From Nymphaea colorata (lineage: Eukaryota > Streptophyta > Magnoliopsida > Nymphaeales > Nymphaeaceae): DNA of 64,000 bases. The translations under genes were made by a program, and so were the position numbers. Location of the stretch: NCBI RefSeq assembly GCF_008831285.2, contig NC_045143.1, positions 21,952,302 through 22,016,301 on the forward strand, written 5' to 3'. Below the pieces are notes generated by a model. That model did no database searches. It saw only the letters and a program-made list of their open reading frames with translations, and had not been told where the DNA came from. This document shows, piece by piece, positions 44,084 through 56,500 of the stretch. How positions within the stretch are numbered: position 1 is the stretch's first letter; each line of letters begins with the position of its first letter.

Positions 44084-47000
44084 CTGATAAACTTATGTCG
44101 AGACTCAATGGGGCAGACTCCTTGGATTGGCAGCATGACCCATGTGACCTTTTTTTTTTTGAAATGTTCATTACTGCTACCAATCAGTAACTCTCAATGT
44201 TCATGCCTCAAGTGGCGTTATCTGCACCAAAGATTATGTGTTCGTGGGCTTCAAAATTTCTATTATCTACAAGCCTTATGTTACTGCCAACAAAGTTTCT
44301 GCTCTCTAGGGAACTATATGAATTCCAGAATCATGATTTTTTCAGATGAAAGAGGTTCCCAATAGGATTATTTTTGCTATCATGCTGGTTTTATCTTAGG
44401 GAAAAGCATTCATCAGTATTTCCCATTAGTTCATGAAGTGGTTCATTCAACAACTTTGAGGAGAGAAACTAGTGTTACATGAAGTTTGACAAGATTTCAA
44501 TAGTATTTCTAATGATTACTATGGAATGCTACTGTTGGTCGGCAAGGAGATCCTTTCAGCAATGGGCATGGTCCTTGTCAGGACGATCCTTTTTGTTTTA
44601 GTTGTTACCGAAGTTTTTAAAAGATGATTTCAAGCAGCTATTAAGAAATATTAAATTGAATTTTCAAGCTTAGACGAAAGAGTTGTATACCTGATTCTTT
44701 GTAGGTATTGAAAAATTGGTCCATGTAAGTACCAGATAGAGTGCTTGGCTATCAAAAGGCTTACCTGCTGATAAGCATGGAAACAAATGCGTGCCAATTG
44801 GGACCCTTAATCAAGTCATAGCGCCTCCATCTATTGTTTGGGCAATCCTATATTGTGAAGGTATGCAGGGATAAACTTGATGCATTCATTAAAAAACTTT
44901 ACTGTGGAAAAAACCAAATACTCTTTCTCTCTCTCCCTCTCCCTCCTCTTTTGATATCTTTAATGTAAGCATTTCTCTTATGACCCAAAGTCCACTTCTG
45001 TTACAGGTCGTCTGCTGATAGAGACCAGACTTACTCTCTCTCTCTCTCTCTCTCCCTCTTCTTTTAATATCTTTAATGTAAGCATTTCTATTATAGCCCA
45101 AAGCCCACTTCTGTTACAGGTCGTCTGCTGATAGAGACTAGACTCTACAAGGACGAAGCTTGAAAAAGTTCATTCTGTTATAAGTGGACCTTCTCTCTAG
45201 ATTCGTCTCTTCCTTGGAAGTTATTGCCCTTGACAAATCTTGTTGTTTCTGATAAGATCTTTGACATTCACACTTTTGTTTCTTTGATGATTATTTTCTT
45301 GTTCGGTTGCTTTTCAGTTATTTTCTTTTGTTTAGTTAGTATTGAAGTCTCTCAGTTTGCTACCAATTTGTATACATGCATGTGTGCTATCTCCTTGTCA
45401 TACACAAGTTCTTTGTTATTCTGACCATGCGTACTCCTCGTGCATGTCTTCTTTTTGTACTATTACTGGTCTTGTGTTTTCATCTTTGTTACATATTTTT
45501 AGGTAAAAATCACCAAAAGTTTAGTTAATATCTTTTATGGTTCATTCTGTAATTAAAATTTCTTTTTAAAAATTCACATGAGATGTTACAAGAAAATTTC
45601 TCTTTTCCCTTCTTTTGTAATCCCTTGAGGTGATACTTTACATAAAGGGAAATAGTTCATATCCGAAGCTATGGTACCCAAAATCTGGTCTTAAAAGCAG
45701 TAAAAGGAATTTAAATTAAAATTCCTTTCATGGGCCCATTTGCAATGGTTTTACTTATTTGGTAAAGTGACAGTTTTCTTAAATAAATGCTTTTTCCTTT
45801 CTGACTTCTGTTTCCTGCATTCAATGCAGGGAATGGCCAATGGAAATAGTGGGTGATTGATTACTTGTCCACTAATCAGACCTTTATATTAAATCTACCA
45901 ACTAGAGCTCTCTCCATAAGTTCATTTGTAGGCCAATGCCAGTGCCCTAAGTGTATCAATTATGAGATTAACCCATTGAAGTAAATGCCAAATTCATTTC
46001 ATAAAACAAAAAAAAAAATTTGTTTGATCATAAGGAATGACTTGTGAAAAGATGGAGGCATGTCCTCAAAATTGTATGTCATTTTGGAAAAATCTAGTGT
46101 TAAATATCAAAGTGACGCATGTGGTGCCTCTAGATGGAGAGAAGATACAAAACAAGAAAATCAAAACAGAGCTCGGCTGTCAAGAATGTGTGCCACCTTT
46201 CATTAATACCAAGGCTACAGATAATGTATTTTTCTTCAACAATCGCTTTAGAAATAAGATGACATGAAGGATGAATTAAAGATGGTCTACTAAGACATTA
46301 TGCTGATTCGTTTGAATGGAGATCTTTTGATGAATTGCATCCATTTTTTGTATTAGATAGTCGCAATATCAGACTGAATTTGGCAAGTGATGGTTTCAAC
46401 TCATTTTGTATTTGAATACATCATACAATATATGACCTGTCATCAATATTATATATAGTTTCTACCATGGATTTGTATGAAGCAACCATACATGAATTTG
46501 TTTTTGTTAATTTCTAAGCCAATTTCTCTAGGAGTAAAGATTGACATTTATTTCCAGCCGTTATTTGATGAACTAAAATTGTTGTGAGAATTTGGTGTAG
46601 ATACTTATGATGCAAGCAAAAACTAGTTTTTCCAGCTGCATGCATCTTTATTATGAACAACAAATGATTTTCTTACTTATGAAGAATTTTCCTATTGCCA
46701 AAGTAGATTATTTTCTTAATTGTGGATTATCACATGTCCTTGTCATGTCTGGACTTGTCTCTGTAAAATTCAAGTTCTCTGCAACAGAAATAAATGTTGT
46801 AAGACATAGCACAATAAGAAGCCTAGCCAAGCTAGGGATCTATATATTAACGTACCTAATACCATATAATTTCAATTAACCCTAAAATATTACGAATTAT
46901 ATTATACATTATCAAGTAAAGATCACCTGATTCTAATTGGCCTTTTCTTTCAGTCACTGTGACATTCTTGACTGCCCTTAGTTCCTCTGCAAAAGAACAA

Positions 47001-47797
47001 CTATTGTGAGATCAAAGTCACAATGCAGAGATATAAATAGTTTTATAACTGTGGTCTATGTCTAAACGAGGAGAGATTTTAAACATTCGATTGACATAAT
47101 TAGGTAAAACATAAGAAGACTAAAATAAAAGTGACAAAATGTAAAAAGGATGAAGAACCTATTTCTGCGAGAAATGGAGAAGTCGCACTAACATAAATAG
47201 CTAGAAATGTCAAAGCATAACAAGGAAATGTTTTACCTAGAATGTCCAATTGAAAAGGCCTTCCCTGATGAGCAAGTATAACACCCACCATCAAAATCAA
47301 TATAAGGAGAGCAATATAAGGCCCCTAGAATTCCAAAAGCACCAGTCACAATAGATAGCCTGAAACCGAGAAGGAGAAATTGAAAAATATTAAAGTATGT
47401 TTTCCGCCATTTAAAATGAATGATAAAGAATGTTTTACCATGTTAAAAACTACATAAAGACTTACAGACATAAAAAAAATATGTATTTGTTGATTTATCA
47501 GTTTTTGGAATGTAGATCACATGTCTATGCAAAGCAGTAAAAAGACACTCTTGAATGGAGGTCATAATTCAGGCATCATCGGGTTAGATGTTCGAACTGC
47601 ATGCAGGATAGGCCATCAATGACAGGAAAGTATATTCTAATTGCGAAGGCAAATGTGTAGCATATTGAGCAATATATTCCAAAACAATTGTGGGAAGATG
47701 AATAGAACCCAATGTAGCAAAAAGTTGAATTTTAGACAGAATGAAATGTATATTATCAAGTACTGCCAAGAAAACAAAAAACAGATTCAAGTGATAG

Positions 47798-47801
<4 letters not shown>
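43988..47801. other. Unassigned intergenic DNA with simple repeats
   Basis: About 3.8 kb without a gene I can support. It contains a (TA)n tract (44049-44081) and a local tandem duplication (44921-45147). A splice-bounded open stretch at 47237-47359 on the minus strand is discussed among the rejected items. Confidence 0.5.
44921..45147. repeat. Tandem duplication, two ~113-bp units
   Basis: 44921-45033 and 45034-45147 each have a CT-rich start, then 'atctttaatgtaagcatttc', then 'cacttctgttacaggtcgtc' and 'tgctgatagaga'. Few differences separate them, so the duplication is recent. Confidence 0.88.

Positions 47802-47880
<79 letters not shown>
47802..47880. repeat. Compound (CT)n(AT)n microsatellite
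   Basis: About 18 CT units followed directly by 21 AT units. Confidence 0.95.
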
Positions 47881-47883
<3 letters not shown>

Positions 47884-47984
47884 GAGAAAGAGATAAAGAG
47901 AGAGAGAACCAAGTACCTTCAAACCTCAGAGGTCCAAATCCCACCATCAGATAATATGTGATTTACTTACGTGATGAATCAGAG

Positions 47985-48483
47985 AGTCGAAGGTCCTGCT
48001 CTGCTGGATTGTGGGCCAGGGGAGGGAGGGAGCCAGCGAGAGAGAGGGTTGTGGCTTGTGGGCCAGAGAGGAAGGGAGCAAAAGAAATGGTTGTGGCTTG
48101 TGGGCCAGGCCGCCGGAGAGAGGGGAGGGTAGGGCAGAGAGGGAGTGAGCGAGAGAGAAAGGGGCGAAACACTTGTGGGCCAAAGAGGAGGGGGGCCAGC
48201 GAGAGAGAAAGGGGAGGGTAGGGTAGTGCAGAGAGGGAATAAGCGAGAGTGAGTGGTCCAGAGAGGAGGGGAGCGAGAGAGAGAGGGGAGGGTAGGGCAA
48301 AGAGGGAGTGAGCGAGAGAGAAAGGGACGAAAGAGGGAAAAAGGGTCGGGCGGGCCCAGAGAAGGAGGGAGCGAGCGACAGAGTGTTGTGAAAGCGGGTC
48401 GGGCCAAGATGATCCGTGGGTGGAATCAAACTAAAAAAAATTGAGTTTATCAATATAAATTTTTTTTTTTTTTTTTTTTTTTT
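47985..48483. repeat. GA-rich low-complexity block ending in a 24-base T run
   Basis: Degenerate units built on 'gtgggccagagagg', 'gggagcgagagagag' and 'aggggagggtagggcagaga' recur at irregular spacing from 47985 to about 48390. A GGCCCG-type patch, then T24 at 48460-48483, follow. Open frames across it (several over 80 codons on both strands) reflect composition only. Confidence 0.75.
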
Positions 48484-49525
48484 GGCACCCACCCCCTCCC
48501 TCCGCCCCTGACGTAGAATATGAGGACGAGGAGTGTTGAAGGAGCTAGAACCTGTCACACGAATAGTCTTTTTATTTCTAAGACCGTAATTACCACTTTT
48601 TTTTGTTGTCTTATTAGTTTAAAACTCAAAAACATAAAAGATTAAATGTTAATTGACTGACTGAAATAAGATTTTTCTTGATCTTGGAAATGATTAAAAG
48701 ATTCTCAAGAATAAGTTTTTATCGTTCATTTGCTATAATAGTCTTTCCAATGAGTAATATATAATTTTTCTCCATTTCCAACCATTATTTTATTTGTCCC
48801 CTAATATTTTGATAGAGAATTTATATTACTTGTGTTAGATGTTACATGAGTAGAAGCACTAGTGTTGGGAAACCATTGTTGATCCTAACTACCAGTTGTT
48901 TTCTGACAGCTAATGCTTGTGGGACATGTTGCGACTGAAATGCTTGATTAAACCTGTGCCGGCAATTGAGAGCATTATGGTTCTTGTTGTTGTATATTTG
49001 GCATATAGTGCCCTTTTCCTGAGCTGATGGTTCTGATTACCATCTTTATTTTTGTTGTCTAGTTTCATGAACCATCTTAACTAGCTTGCACAAAGCCACA
49101 TCCTTTGGAATTAAAGTTTTGATTTTTGTCTTCTTTGTTCCTTTGATTTATTTGGTGGTGACTAATAAAAGCAAATTGGGTTCTAAGGGAATTTCCTTCT
49201 TTTGGAGAACTGATGCTGGGGTTAGCCCCTGAATTTATTAACAAACAATGAGGAGAGTATATACAACAAAAAATGGGATCAGAGCGATCTTAAACTTTAC
49301 AAAATATCCTCATACGGCCTCTAATGAGGAGGAGGCTGATGTCAAACTTTGCTGGCAATGGTTTGTCCACCCTCTTAAGCAAATGAAGCACCTCAGGTGC
49401 TGGGTCATCTCTAATAAAAACCAGCTCGTTTTGCACTCGACTAACGGAGTCACCCAAAATCTGCTGTACAGAATCGTTTCTCAAGCACTTGCAGCAGCGG
49501 CTAATGAAACTTCCGTTGTTACAAA
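48484..49525. other. Unassigned stretch
   Basis: AT-rich intergenic sequence. Open frames on both strands at 49248-49583 overlap each other and lack family signal. They may be the decayed continuation of the copia gag region to the right. Confidence 0.4.
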
Positions 49526-50250
49526 TTACTTTAATGATGCCTCCAAGCCTATCGATATCTTGCATTGCTCGTAGGCAATGCAAGAGGAGGCTTCCTTCAT
49601 CAGTAGCTCTACTTCCATCACTCCAGCAAGAGATGCCAAAAATAAATATGTCCTCATAGTTTCATGATTTTGAAGAAGTGCGACTACCTCAAGATATGAG
49701 GGTGTTATTGGTTTCAACATGGTTGTCAGTATGGTTGTTCGGAAGGATTCATAATCTCTTTCGAGACCAGTGAGAAGCCAAAAAACTTTAGTCTCGTCTG
49801 CAACAGACTTTCCAATGGCAGCGAGCCCATCAATTTTTTTTTTTTCAATTTTTTTTTAAAACAATGAATGAGTTTTCTTTCTTATGCATTTGAAATTTTT
49901 GCATAAGAAACATTTCTCGTTCCTTAGACTTATCAGCAAAATGCAGAGTTAATGTGGTCCACACCTCCATGGTGGTCTTTTGTCCAATGACAATACCCAA
50001 GATCTCCTCAACAAGAGTTCTAGTGATCCATCTTCTATGTAGTCGATCTGACTTCCGCCAGGCGAGATAGTCAGGATTAAGTTGTGTGACTGCATAGGTG
50101 ATGACTGATATTCTCCATCTAGAAAACCAGTCATGGCTCTCAATTAGCCCCTTCATCTGCATTTGCCATAGCAGAAAATTATTTTGATTGAGCTTGATTG
50201 GCACGAAGTTAGCTACATTCATTCAGATTATACAGGTAAGGATATTTGTT
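49526..50250 (-). pseudogene. Copia gag fragment, minus strand
   Basis: On the minus strand, 50222-49845 encodes 'PIKLNQNNFLLWQMQMKGLI' followed by 'KSDRLHRRWITRTLVEEILG', the N-terminal gag pattern of plant copia elements and similar to the gag of the element at 23494. A second piece (49720-49526) gives 'MLKPITPSYLEVVALLQNHE', matching the next part of gag ('MLKPPVPSYKELVSLLQSLE' in the other element). No protease, integrase or RT was found farther left, so only the 5' end of the element remains. Confidence 0.78.
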
Positions 50251-50302
50251 TGGAGCAGATGCTGAGCTTTGAGAAGGATTGTTCTGCGCCATGTGGTTAT
50301 CC

Positions 50303-50770
50303 GGCTGTGATCCCATGAACAAAAAAGAGATTCAAGAAAATGAACACATGGTATAACGTGGTTCGGTGTAAACTCACACCTAAGTCCACGGAAAGGACAA
50401 CTACTGTTCTTGATTACGATAGGCCTGGACCTCCCTTTTATTTGTAATAGAATTACAAGCACCATCAAAATCATTTCCTGAATTACAGAGATTGTTTTGA
50501 TCTTTATAAGAGGAAACAATATTTAATTTACAATTATTATTTCCTTAATTGATGTGCCTCCCTGTTTGACAACTGCATCTTTATTTGTTGTGTTGTCGAT
50601 AATCTTAGTAACTGCTTGGCCGGCTGTTGTTTGTTTATTACTACCGCCATTATCTTGGCCAGATGGTGCTTCCTTATGAATACCACCATTATCGCATTTA
50701 CCATCATTACCACCGGTATTGTCTTTAGGGTCGGAGGATCTCCACGATGAGTAGGGTTGACCAAGGTAAT
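50303..50770 (-). repeat. Diverged PBS and 5' LTR of the minus-strand copia fragment
   Basis: On the minus strand, a diverged GGGATCACAGCCGG at about 50303-50318 stands where GGTATCAGAGCC is expected, between the gag and LTR-like DNA. The LTR-like part contains 'ccgtggacttaggtgtgagt' and 'accgaaccacgtta', the usual U5 block of plant copia LTRs, and a TATA-like 'cttataaag'. An Asn/Gly-rich repeat-like frame follows at 50540-50764. The outer end is not resolved. Confidence 0.6.
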
Positions 50771-51289
50771 GGAGGAGTGCTAGGGAGATCAGGCGTGTAA
50801 AAAGTGTGTGCTTTTTAAGGGTTTGGCTAGACTTAGGAACGGTTCCCTAATTGGTCCTATATTACACTTTTGTCCTAGTGAAATAACACTTTGAGAAGCA
50901 AGCCAAGACGTCTCTTTTTTTCTGTAATGCTTTAGTGATCCACAAGTTGAAAAAAAACTTGCCACGTCTTATATTTTGTTTTTTTTTTTTGAACACTTCT
51001 TACAGAAGGAAGCAGCATTGAAAAGTTTGCAAACAGAAAAGAGGGATTCGCTCTCAAAAGAAAAAAACAAGGAACAAAATTCAAGGCTGGCGGAATAGGG
51101 TTGAATGTTTGTGTTGCTCAACTGACCCGAGACTTGCTTTTAGACTACCGGTTGTGCCAAACCAATCAATTGCAATGATGTCAATATGTGCTGGCGAACA
51201 TTCACTTTGACGGTAGCCAGGTTAAAAGAAGTCGCTGAGGCCTCCTTTTTCTTTTTCCATGTGTACAGGGCGCTAGTGAGTGGAACCGT
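50771..51289. other. Unassigned stretch
   Basis: No feature recognised. Contains short T and A runs and no coding signal. Confidence 0.4.
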
Positions 51290-51810
51290 TCCTCCCGGGC
51301 CGGGCTCAGGCCCGATAGGGCGGCCCGGCCCGACTCCCGCCCTCGGGTGGTCGGGTGGCCTCCGGCGCTCGCTCCCCTCCCTCTATCTTCCCGTCTCTCT
51401 CTCCCCCTTCTCCATCTCCCTCTCTGCTCCCTCTCCCTCTCTGCCTCCGTCCCCCCGCTCGCTCCCCTCCCTCTCCGCTCCCCCTCTCCCTCTCTGCTCC
51501 CTCTCCCTCTCCGCCTCCGTCCCCGGCTCGCTCCCCTCCCTCTCCGCTCCCCCTCTCCCTCTCCCTTCCTATCTCCATCTCTGCTCCCTCTCCCTCTCCG
51601 CCTCCGTCCCCTGCTCGCTCCCCCTCCCTTCCATCTCCCTATCCCTCTCCTCTCTGGTTCCCTCTCCCTGTCTGCTCCTCCCTGTCCACTCCCCCTCTCT
51701 TGCTCTCCCTTCCTGTCTCGTCTCCCTCTTCGCGGCGGGCCGGGCCTGAGGGCTGGGGCCGGGCCCGGGCTTCAGGCCCGATGAGCCGACCCGGCCCGAC
51801 CCGGCCAGAT
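51290..51810 (+). repeat. CT-rich minisatellite framed by GGCCCG-rich direct repeats
   Basis: About four units of roughly 60-70 bp ('gctcgctcccctccctctcc', 'gctccctctccctctccgcc', 'tccgtcccc') span about 51366-51640, with diverged CT-rich sequence to 51725. Related GC-rich blocks containing 'caggcccgat' and 'cccggcccgac' lie on each side, in the same orientation, at 51299-51340 and 51765-51805. Pro/Ser-rich open frames are a by-product. Confidence 0.85.
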
Positions 51811-53369
51811 GCCCACCCGCCATGGTGGATCGTTATTTTTTTTTTCCTAATGGGGGACTCTTTCCCCAAAATACTGAAATGAAAAACAGGCATCTATTTG
51901 GGAAGCTGTAATAAAAAAATAAATTAAATAATTACTAACGTATTCTTGAGTTGGTAAAAGGCACTAGTGGAGTTAAAAATTTTTTTGACAGGAGCACTTA
52001 TTCAAAATATTTAATTTTTTCTCACACCAGCCACCATGTGGCTAAGACAGAGTTGGTAATGATCTTTTTCTAAGGATTTTGTAAAGAGGCCTTTAGTAAC
52101 ACTTTTTTATAATGCACCAGATGAGTTACTGAAAACCTTTACAAAAACAAACAATGCATTAACAATTATTTTATTTTTTTGTATTGCGATGAAGTGTGAT
52201 TGCATGACTGACCATGCTTTGGTGTGCACACTCTCAAGTCAGCTGACGGAGAGACTCCAATTTTTTGTTGGAATGTCAATCGCATACCTTTAGTTGTCGG
52301 TCGAAACACGTCGTTCAGCATAGGTGAAGTGTGATTTTGTGCATCATTGAGGCCAATGAAGTGTGATCCCGAATGCAACACTGTTTTCCGATGCTTTTTC
52401 CTTTGAGATGCAACAGACTATCATTTTTTGGTATAAAAGTGTTAGTTTTTTTTCAGGTATAATACGGGGAAGTTGTTTTTTTTTTTTTCTAAAAAACTAT
52501 CAACAAATTTTAACAAAGTTAAAAAAAAACTGTAAATAAGATGTAAAAACAAAATTCTTAAAAGCATGAAAGAAGAGAAAAAAGTACAAAAAAGGAAAAA
52601 CATGAAACAAATAAAAAATGCAAAAGAAAGGGGGAATAAAACTTGAATAGAATGTGTGTTGTTTATTTTGACGTTTTTGCTTGAAACGTGTTTTGTCATG
52701 TCTTAGATGCTAACTCGTTTTTAACATTTTTTCACATTCTTTTCAAATATCATGGTGAATGGTTCCTTGTAGGTGCAATATACAACTCAAACAGTGTACA
52801 TGACGCTTAAACAGGTGGCCTTATTTGTGCTCATGAGTCGAAAAAAGTGTGAAAGAAAGCAACTGACAGCACAGCCTCGCACACCAAAACCTTACTGTTG
52901 GATGTTTTGGAAAAATGTTAAAAGAGGGATTGCATGCCCAAGTCCAACTGAAGCTGATGAAGTGTGGTTGTAGTTTCTCAAGACGGCAGATGGAATGGAG
53001 GAACTCTAATTGTTTGCTCCAATGTAAAAGAAGAGGTGTCTATAACAAGTAGGAAATTGAAGTCGTCCCCTTTTAGTGCAGACACAGAAAACATGTAGTT
53101 TTGGATAATGGAAGACGGCTTCAGAATTTTTGTAATGGGATATCATTTTCCTGTGTGACAGATACCTCTTTTAAGTTTGAAGCTGATTTGGTACCTGGGT
53201 CAACATTAGTGCATAACGTCTTAGGTAGAACCTGATTGGAAAGGTAGTGGACAGTATTTTAAGGCATAAGTAAATTGGTTAAGGCATAAGTCAATTGGTT
53301 GGCCGCGAATCTAGATTCCATTATCTAATTCCGAAAATTAAGTCACCATGTGCTTTGCATATAACCAGG
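51811..53369. other. Unassigned intergenic DNA upstream of the kinase paralogue
   Basis: AT-rich with several T and A runs. 'gatgaagtgtg' occurs near 52190 and 52958, hinting at an old repeat. No gene recognised. Confidence 0.4.
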
Positions 53370-53584
53370 CTTTAATACTTTTGCTTCCTTCCCATTGTTC
53401 CCAATTCGACATTAAACAAGAGAGAGACACCAGAGAAGCCGAATCCCTTAAAACTCTCACGTCTGCGGCCGCCCAAAGGCCTCCTCCATCACCACTGCAA
53501 TGGCCGCAGCCCTATTATCGACGTTGGCCGCTACTTATTACAAGTTTTGCAAGAGGAGGAAGAAGAACGATACGAACGAAATAG
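53348..53584 (+). promoter_or_regulatory. Possible upstream ORF overlapping the kinase start
   Basis: A 78-codon frame begins at 53348 and runs past the kinase ATG at 53500 in another frame. Its middle part ('EAESLK') is in the ancestral frame of the full-length gene (compare 'EAQSLE', residues 260-265). If the transcript starts upstream of 53348, this frame would reduce translation of the kinase. The transcription start is unknown. Confidence 0.35.
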
Positions 53585-56500
53585 AAAGTTGGGAGTTGGA
53601 GCAACCACAGAAATTCCCTTACAAGGTGCTCTCTAAAGCCACTCATGGATTCCAGTCGGAGCTGGTGGGTAAAGGTGGTTTCGGCAAGGTGTACAAAGGC
53701 GTCCTGCCAGGAACTTCCATGGAAGTCGCAGTGAAGAGAGTCTCCGACAACGGAAAGCAGGGGCTGAGGGAGTTCATGGCGGAGGTGTCGAGCTTGGGGA
53801 GATTGAGACACAGGAACCTTGTCCAATTGCTGGGGTGGTGCAGGAGAAAAGACGAGCTGCTTCTCGTGTATGATTACATGCCCAACGGGAGTCTCGATAG
53901 TTACCTGTTCAATGACCGGAAGGCCAAGGAGTTGGGTTGGCCAGAGAGGTTCAAGATCCTCAAGGGGATCGCCAACGGGCTGCTGTATCTTCACGAGGGG
54001 TGGGAGCAGGTGGTGGTGCACAGGGACGTCAAGGCCAGCAACGTCCTCCTGGACGCCGAGATGAATGGCAGGTTGGGCGATTTCGGGCTTGCGAGATTCT
54101 ACGAGCACGGCGACGACCCGCAAACGACGCACGTGGTCGGCACGATCGGCTACATCGCTCCGGAGATGTACCGGGCGGGGAAGGCGTCGGCCAGCGGCGA
54201 CGTGTACTCTTACGGCGCGCTGCTGCTGGAGGTGGCTTCGGGGCATAAGCCTCACAAGATTCTGGCCTCCGAGAGGGATGGAGAGATGTTGCTGTTCGAG
54301 TGGGTGCTCAAGAATTGGCAGAGCGGCCATATCTTGGCGGCCATGGACGCTAGGCTCGATGGCGGCTTTGTGAGGGAAGAAGCGGAGTTGGTGCTCAAGC
54401 TCGGAGTGTTGTGCTCACAGGCGGTGGCTGATAGGAGACCCACCATGCGTAAAGTGGTTCAGTACCTTGATAGGGATGCGTCCATCCCCAAGGAGGTGAG
54501 CCTGACCACCATGGCCTTGCAAGATTATCTTGGATTCGATCAGCTCGAGCTGTCTTACCCTGAATCGGGAATACGGTCCTACGATTCGAATACTTCCGAG
54601 TGTGTGGTGCCAATGTATGAGATCTGATGGGGATCGATCATCGCATTAATTTGCCTGATAACATGGTCCAGGTTACATTGCTGCATGCCGTATTATGGTA
54701 TATAGTTTTTTGTTCTTCTTCTTTTTTTTATGCATACTGGATTGGAGGTAGAAGGCAGACTCACTTCTGTTAGTTTGAGTATGTGGATTTCGCTTCTTTC
54801 AAGTTGACACTTGGCTGGAGGCTTATTGCTCGGTTTCGTAGCTGTGTAGCGCTGCGGCCTTGCTGGAGGGTTGGATGTAAAGGAATGGCACAAGATGGAA
54901 GGACTGATACATAGCTTGTGACTACAGGTTGTGATCTCATGACGAAGGGTAATGCTTGAAGGAAAAGAATGAACTTTTTCTATTGAAAAGATTTCTTGGT
55001 TGTGTTCTCTCTCTCTCAATCTAGTTGATCATGAGGTCATATTGAGTTATACCAGCTTGAGCTTGTTTGAGTAACGTATTGCTGGGCTCGAACTCGACTC
55101 TAGTTTTATGAGGTGAGTTCGAGCTCTACTCACTAAACCAAGTCCATACTCGACCTTGACACATTAAATAGGGATGCCAATATATCCAATTTCAATCTGA
55201 TATCCAATCGATCCAAATCCAAAAAAATCGAATATGGACAAAAAATTAATATCCAATTACGAAATCGGATCAGATTCTGATTTAATAAATGGCATCCAAT
55301 CGGATTCGAATCGGTTCATCTTTAGACAAATATTCAATATCTTATGCTATTAAATTTTGAAAATTGGCAAAATTTGGGTCAAAATTCGGATTCAGATTCA
55401 AATATAAATATAAAAATCAGATTCGGATTGTAAAATCAAATTTCATATTCAGAATATGACTTTTCTTTATTTGAATTTAAATATGAATATGTGAATATCT
55501 GAAAAGGTGGATATGTTGACATCCCAAACAGTAAAGCTTACATCAATTGTTTTATATATTTTTTTCTTTAAAAGAAAATGAAAACCACCAAAAAGGCATT
55601 AGAATTCGTAAAAAAAAGTTTCCAACAAATCTGGAAGCTAGTTGATTTTAAACGAGTTGAGTTCATGTAATCATAACTCGAGTTTTAATTCAATCTCCAG
55701 CTCAGCTCGTTTATTAAACAAGTCTAGCTCAAGACGAACTTACACAAGGAAGTTCAAATTAAGGTTTAGTTGGTTTGACTCATTGTAATTGTGAGTACCT
55801 AGCTACTTATGAGTGTGCACGTTCCATGGATTCTCAATAAGTCTTCACCGGTGTGCCGATGATGTGTAGTTATTTTATGAGGCGTCTCCTAAAATATGCA
55901 ACTAATGCACTGCGCAGCAAAGTCCTACTAGAATCAATTCACAAATGGCTATAAGATAGAAGTGAACATACATAATAATGGGCCATACATAAGATAGCAC
56001 AGATACGGAAAAAGCACGTTGAGATAAGAAAATTGGGACTCACGCTCGTGAATTTTGAAAATAACATGTTCATACTATTTGTGCTTTATGTCGTAATGCT
56101 TTCGTAATCAATGCGAGGTAATGCTAGTTTAATTAAAACAAGCGGCTGTGATGTGTTATAAAATAATGACATCAACTATCGAATCTCTGACTATCCCTCC
56201 GTATTTTTCAGAAATGGAACAGAACTGATCACTAACGAACCTCTGCACATCAAAACTACTTCCAATTCCTAATGGGTAGTGCATTATAGCTAGCCAAGTT
56301 GACTGACCAAGTTGAAATTAATGTCTACTAAATTCATGAATGAGAGGCTTTTTTTTTTTTAATTGATCAATGGGCCTCTTCTTCTAGAATCCCCAAAATC
56401 AATGCTCCAGGATGCAATGTGCCAAATTGAAAATTTCTGTCAGAACCCACTTAGCAGCTCTTGCAACAGCTGGCTGCTGGTAGGCATGCCAAACGGATTG

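Noticed and set aside
47237-47359. Possible minus-strand exon with CAG acceptor and G|GTAAAA donor
   Set aside because: Splice-like ends bound an open stretch in one frame, but neither frame gives a protein I recognise and no neighbouring exons were found.
47641-48558. Several 80-200 codon ORFs on both strands
   Set aside because: They run through (CT)n(AT)n and GA-rich repeats; translations are Ser/Leu/Pro or Arg/Glu/Gly repeats without domain signal.
51186-51882. Pro/Ser/Leu-rich ORFs up to 187 codons
   Set aside because: They lie on the CT minisatellite and are open in all three frames and on the other strand, so composition explains them.
53515-54330. Long minus-strand ORF (271 codons) opposite the kinase
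   Set aside because: It is the antisense of a GC-rich kinase coding region; the same shadow frame exists opposite the first copy, and it has no family signal.
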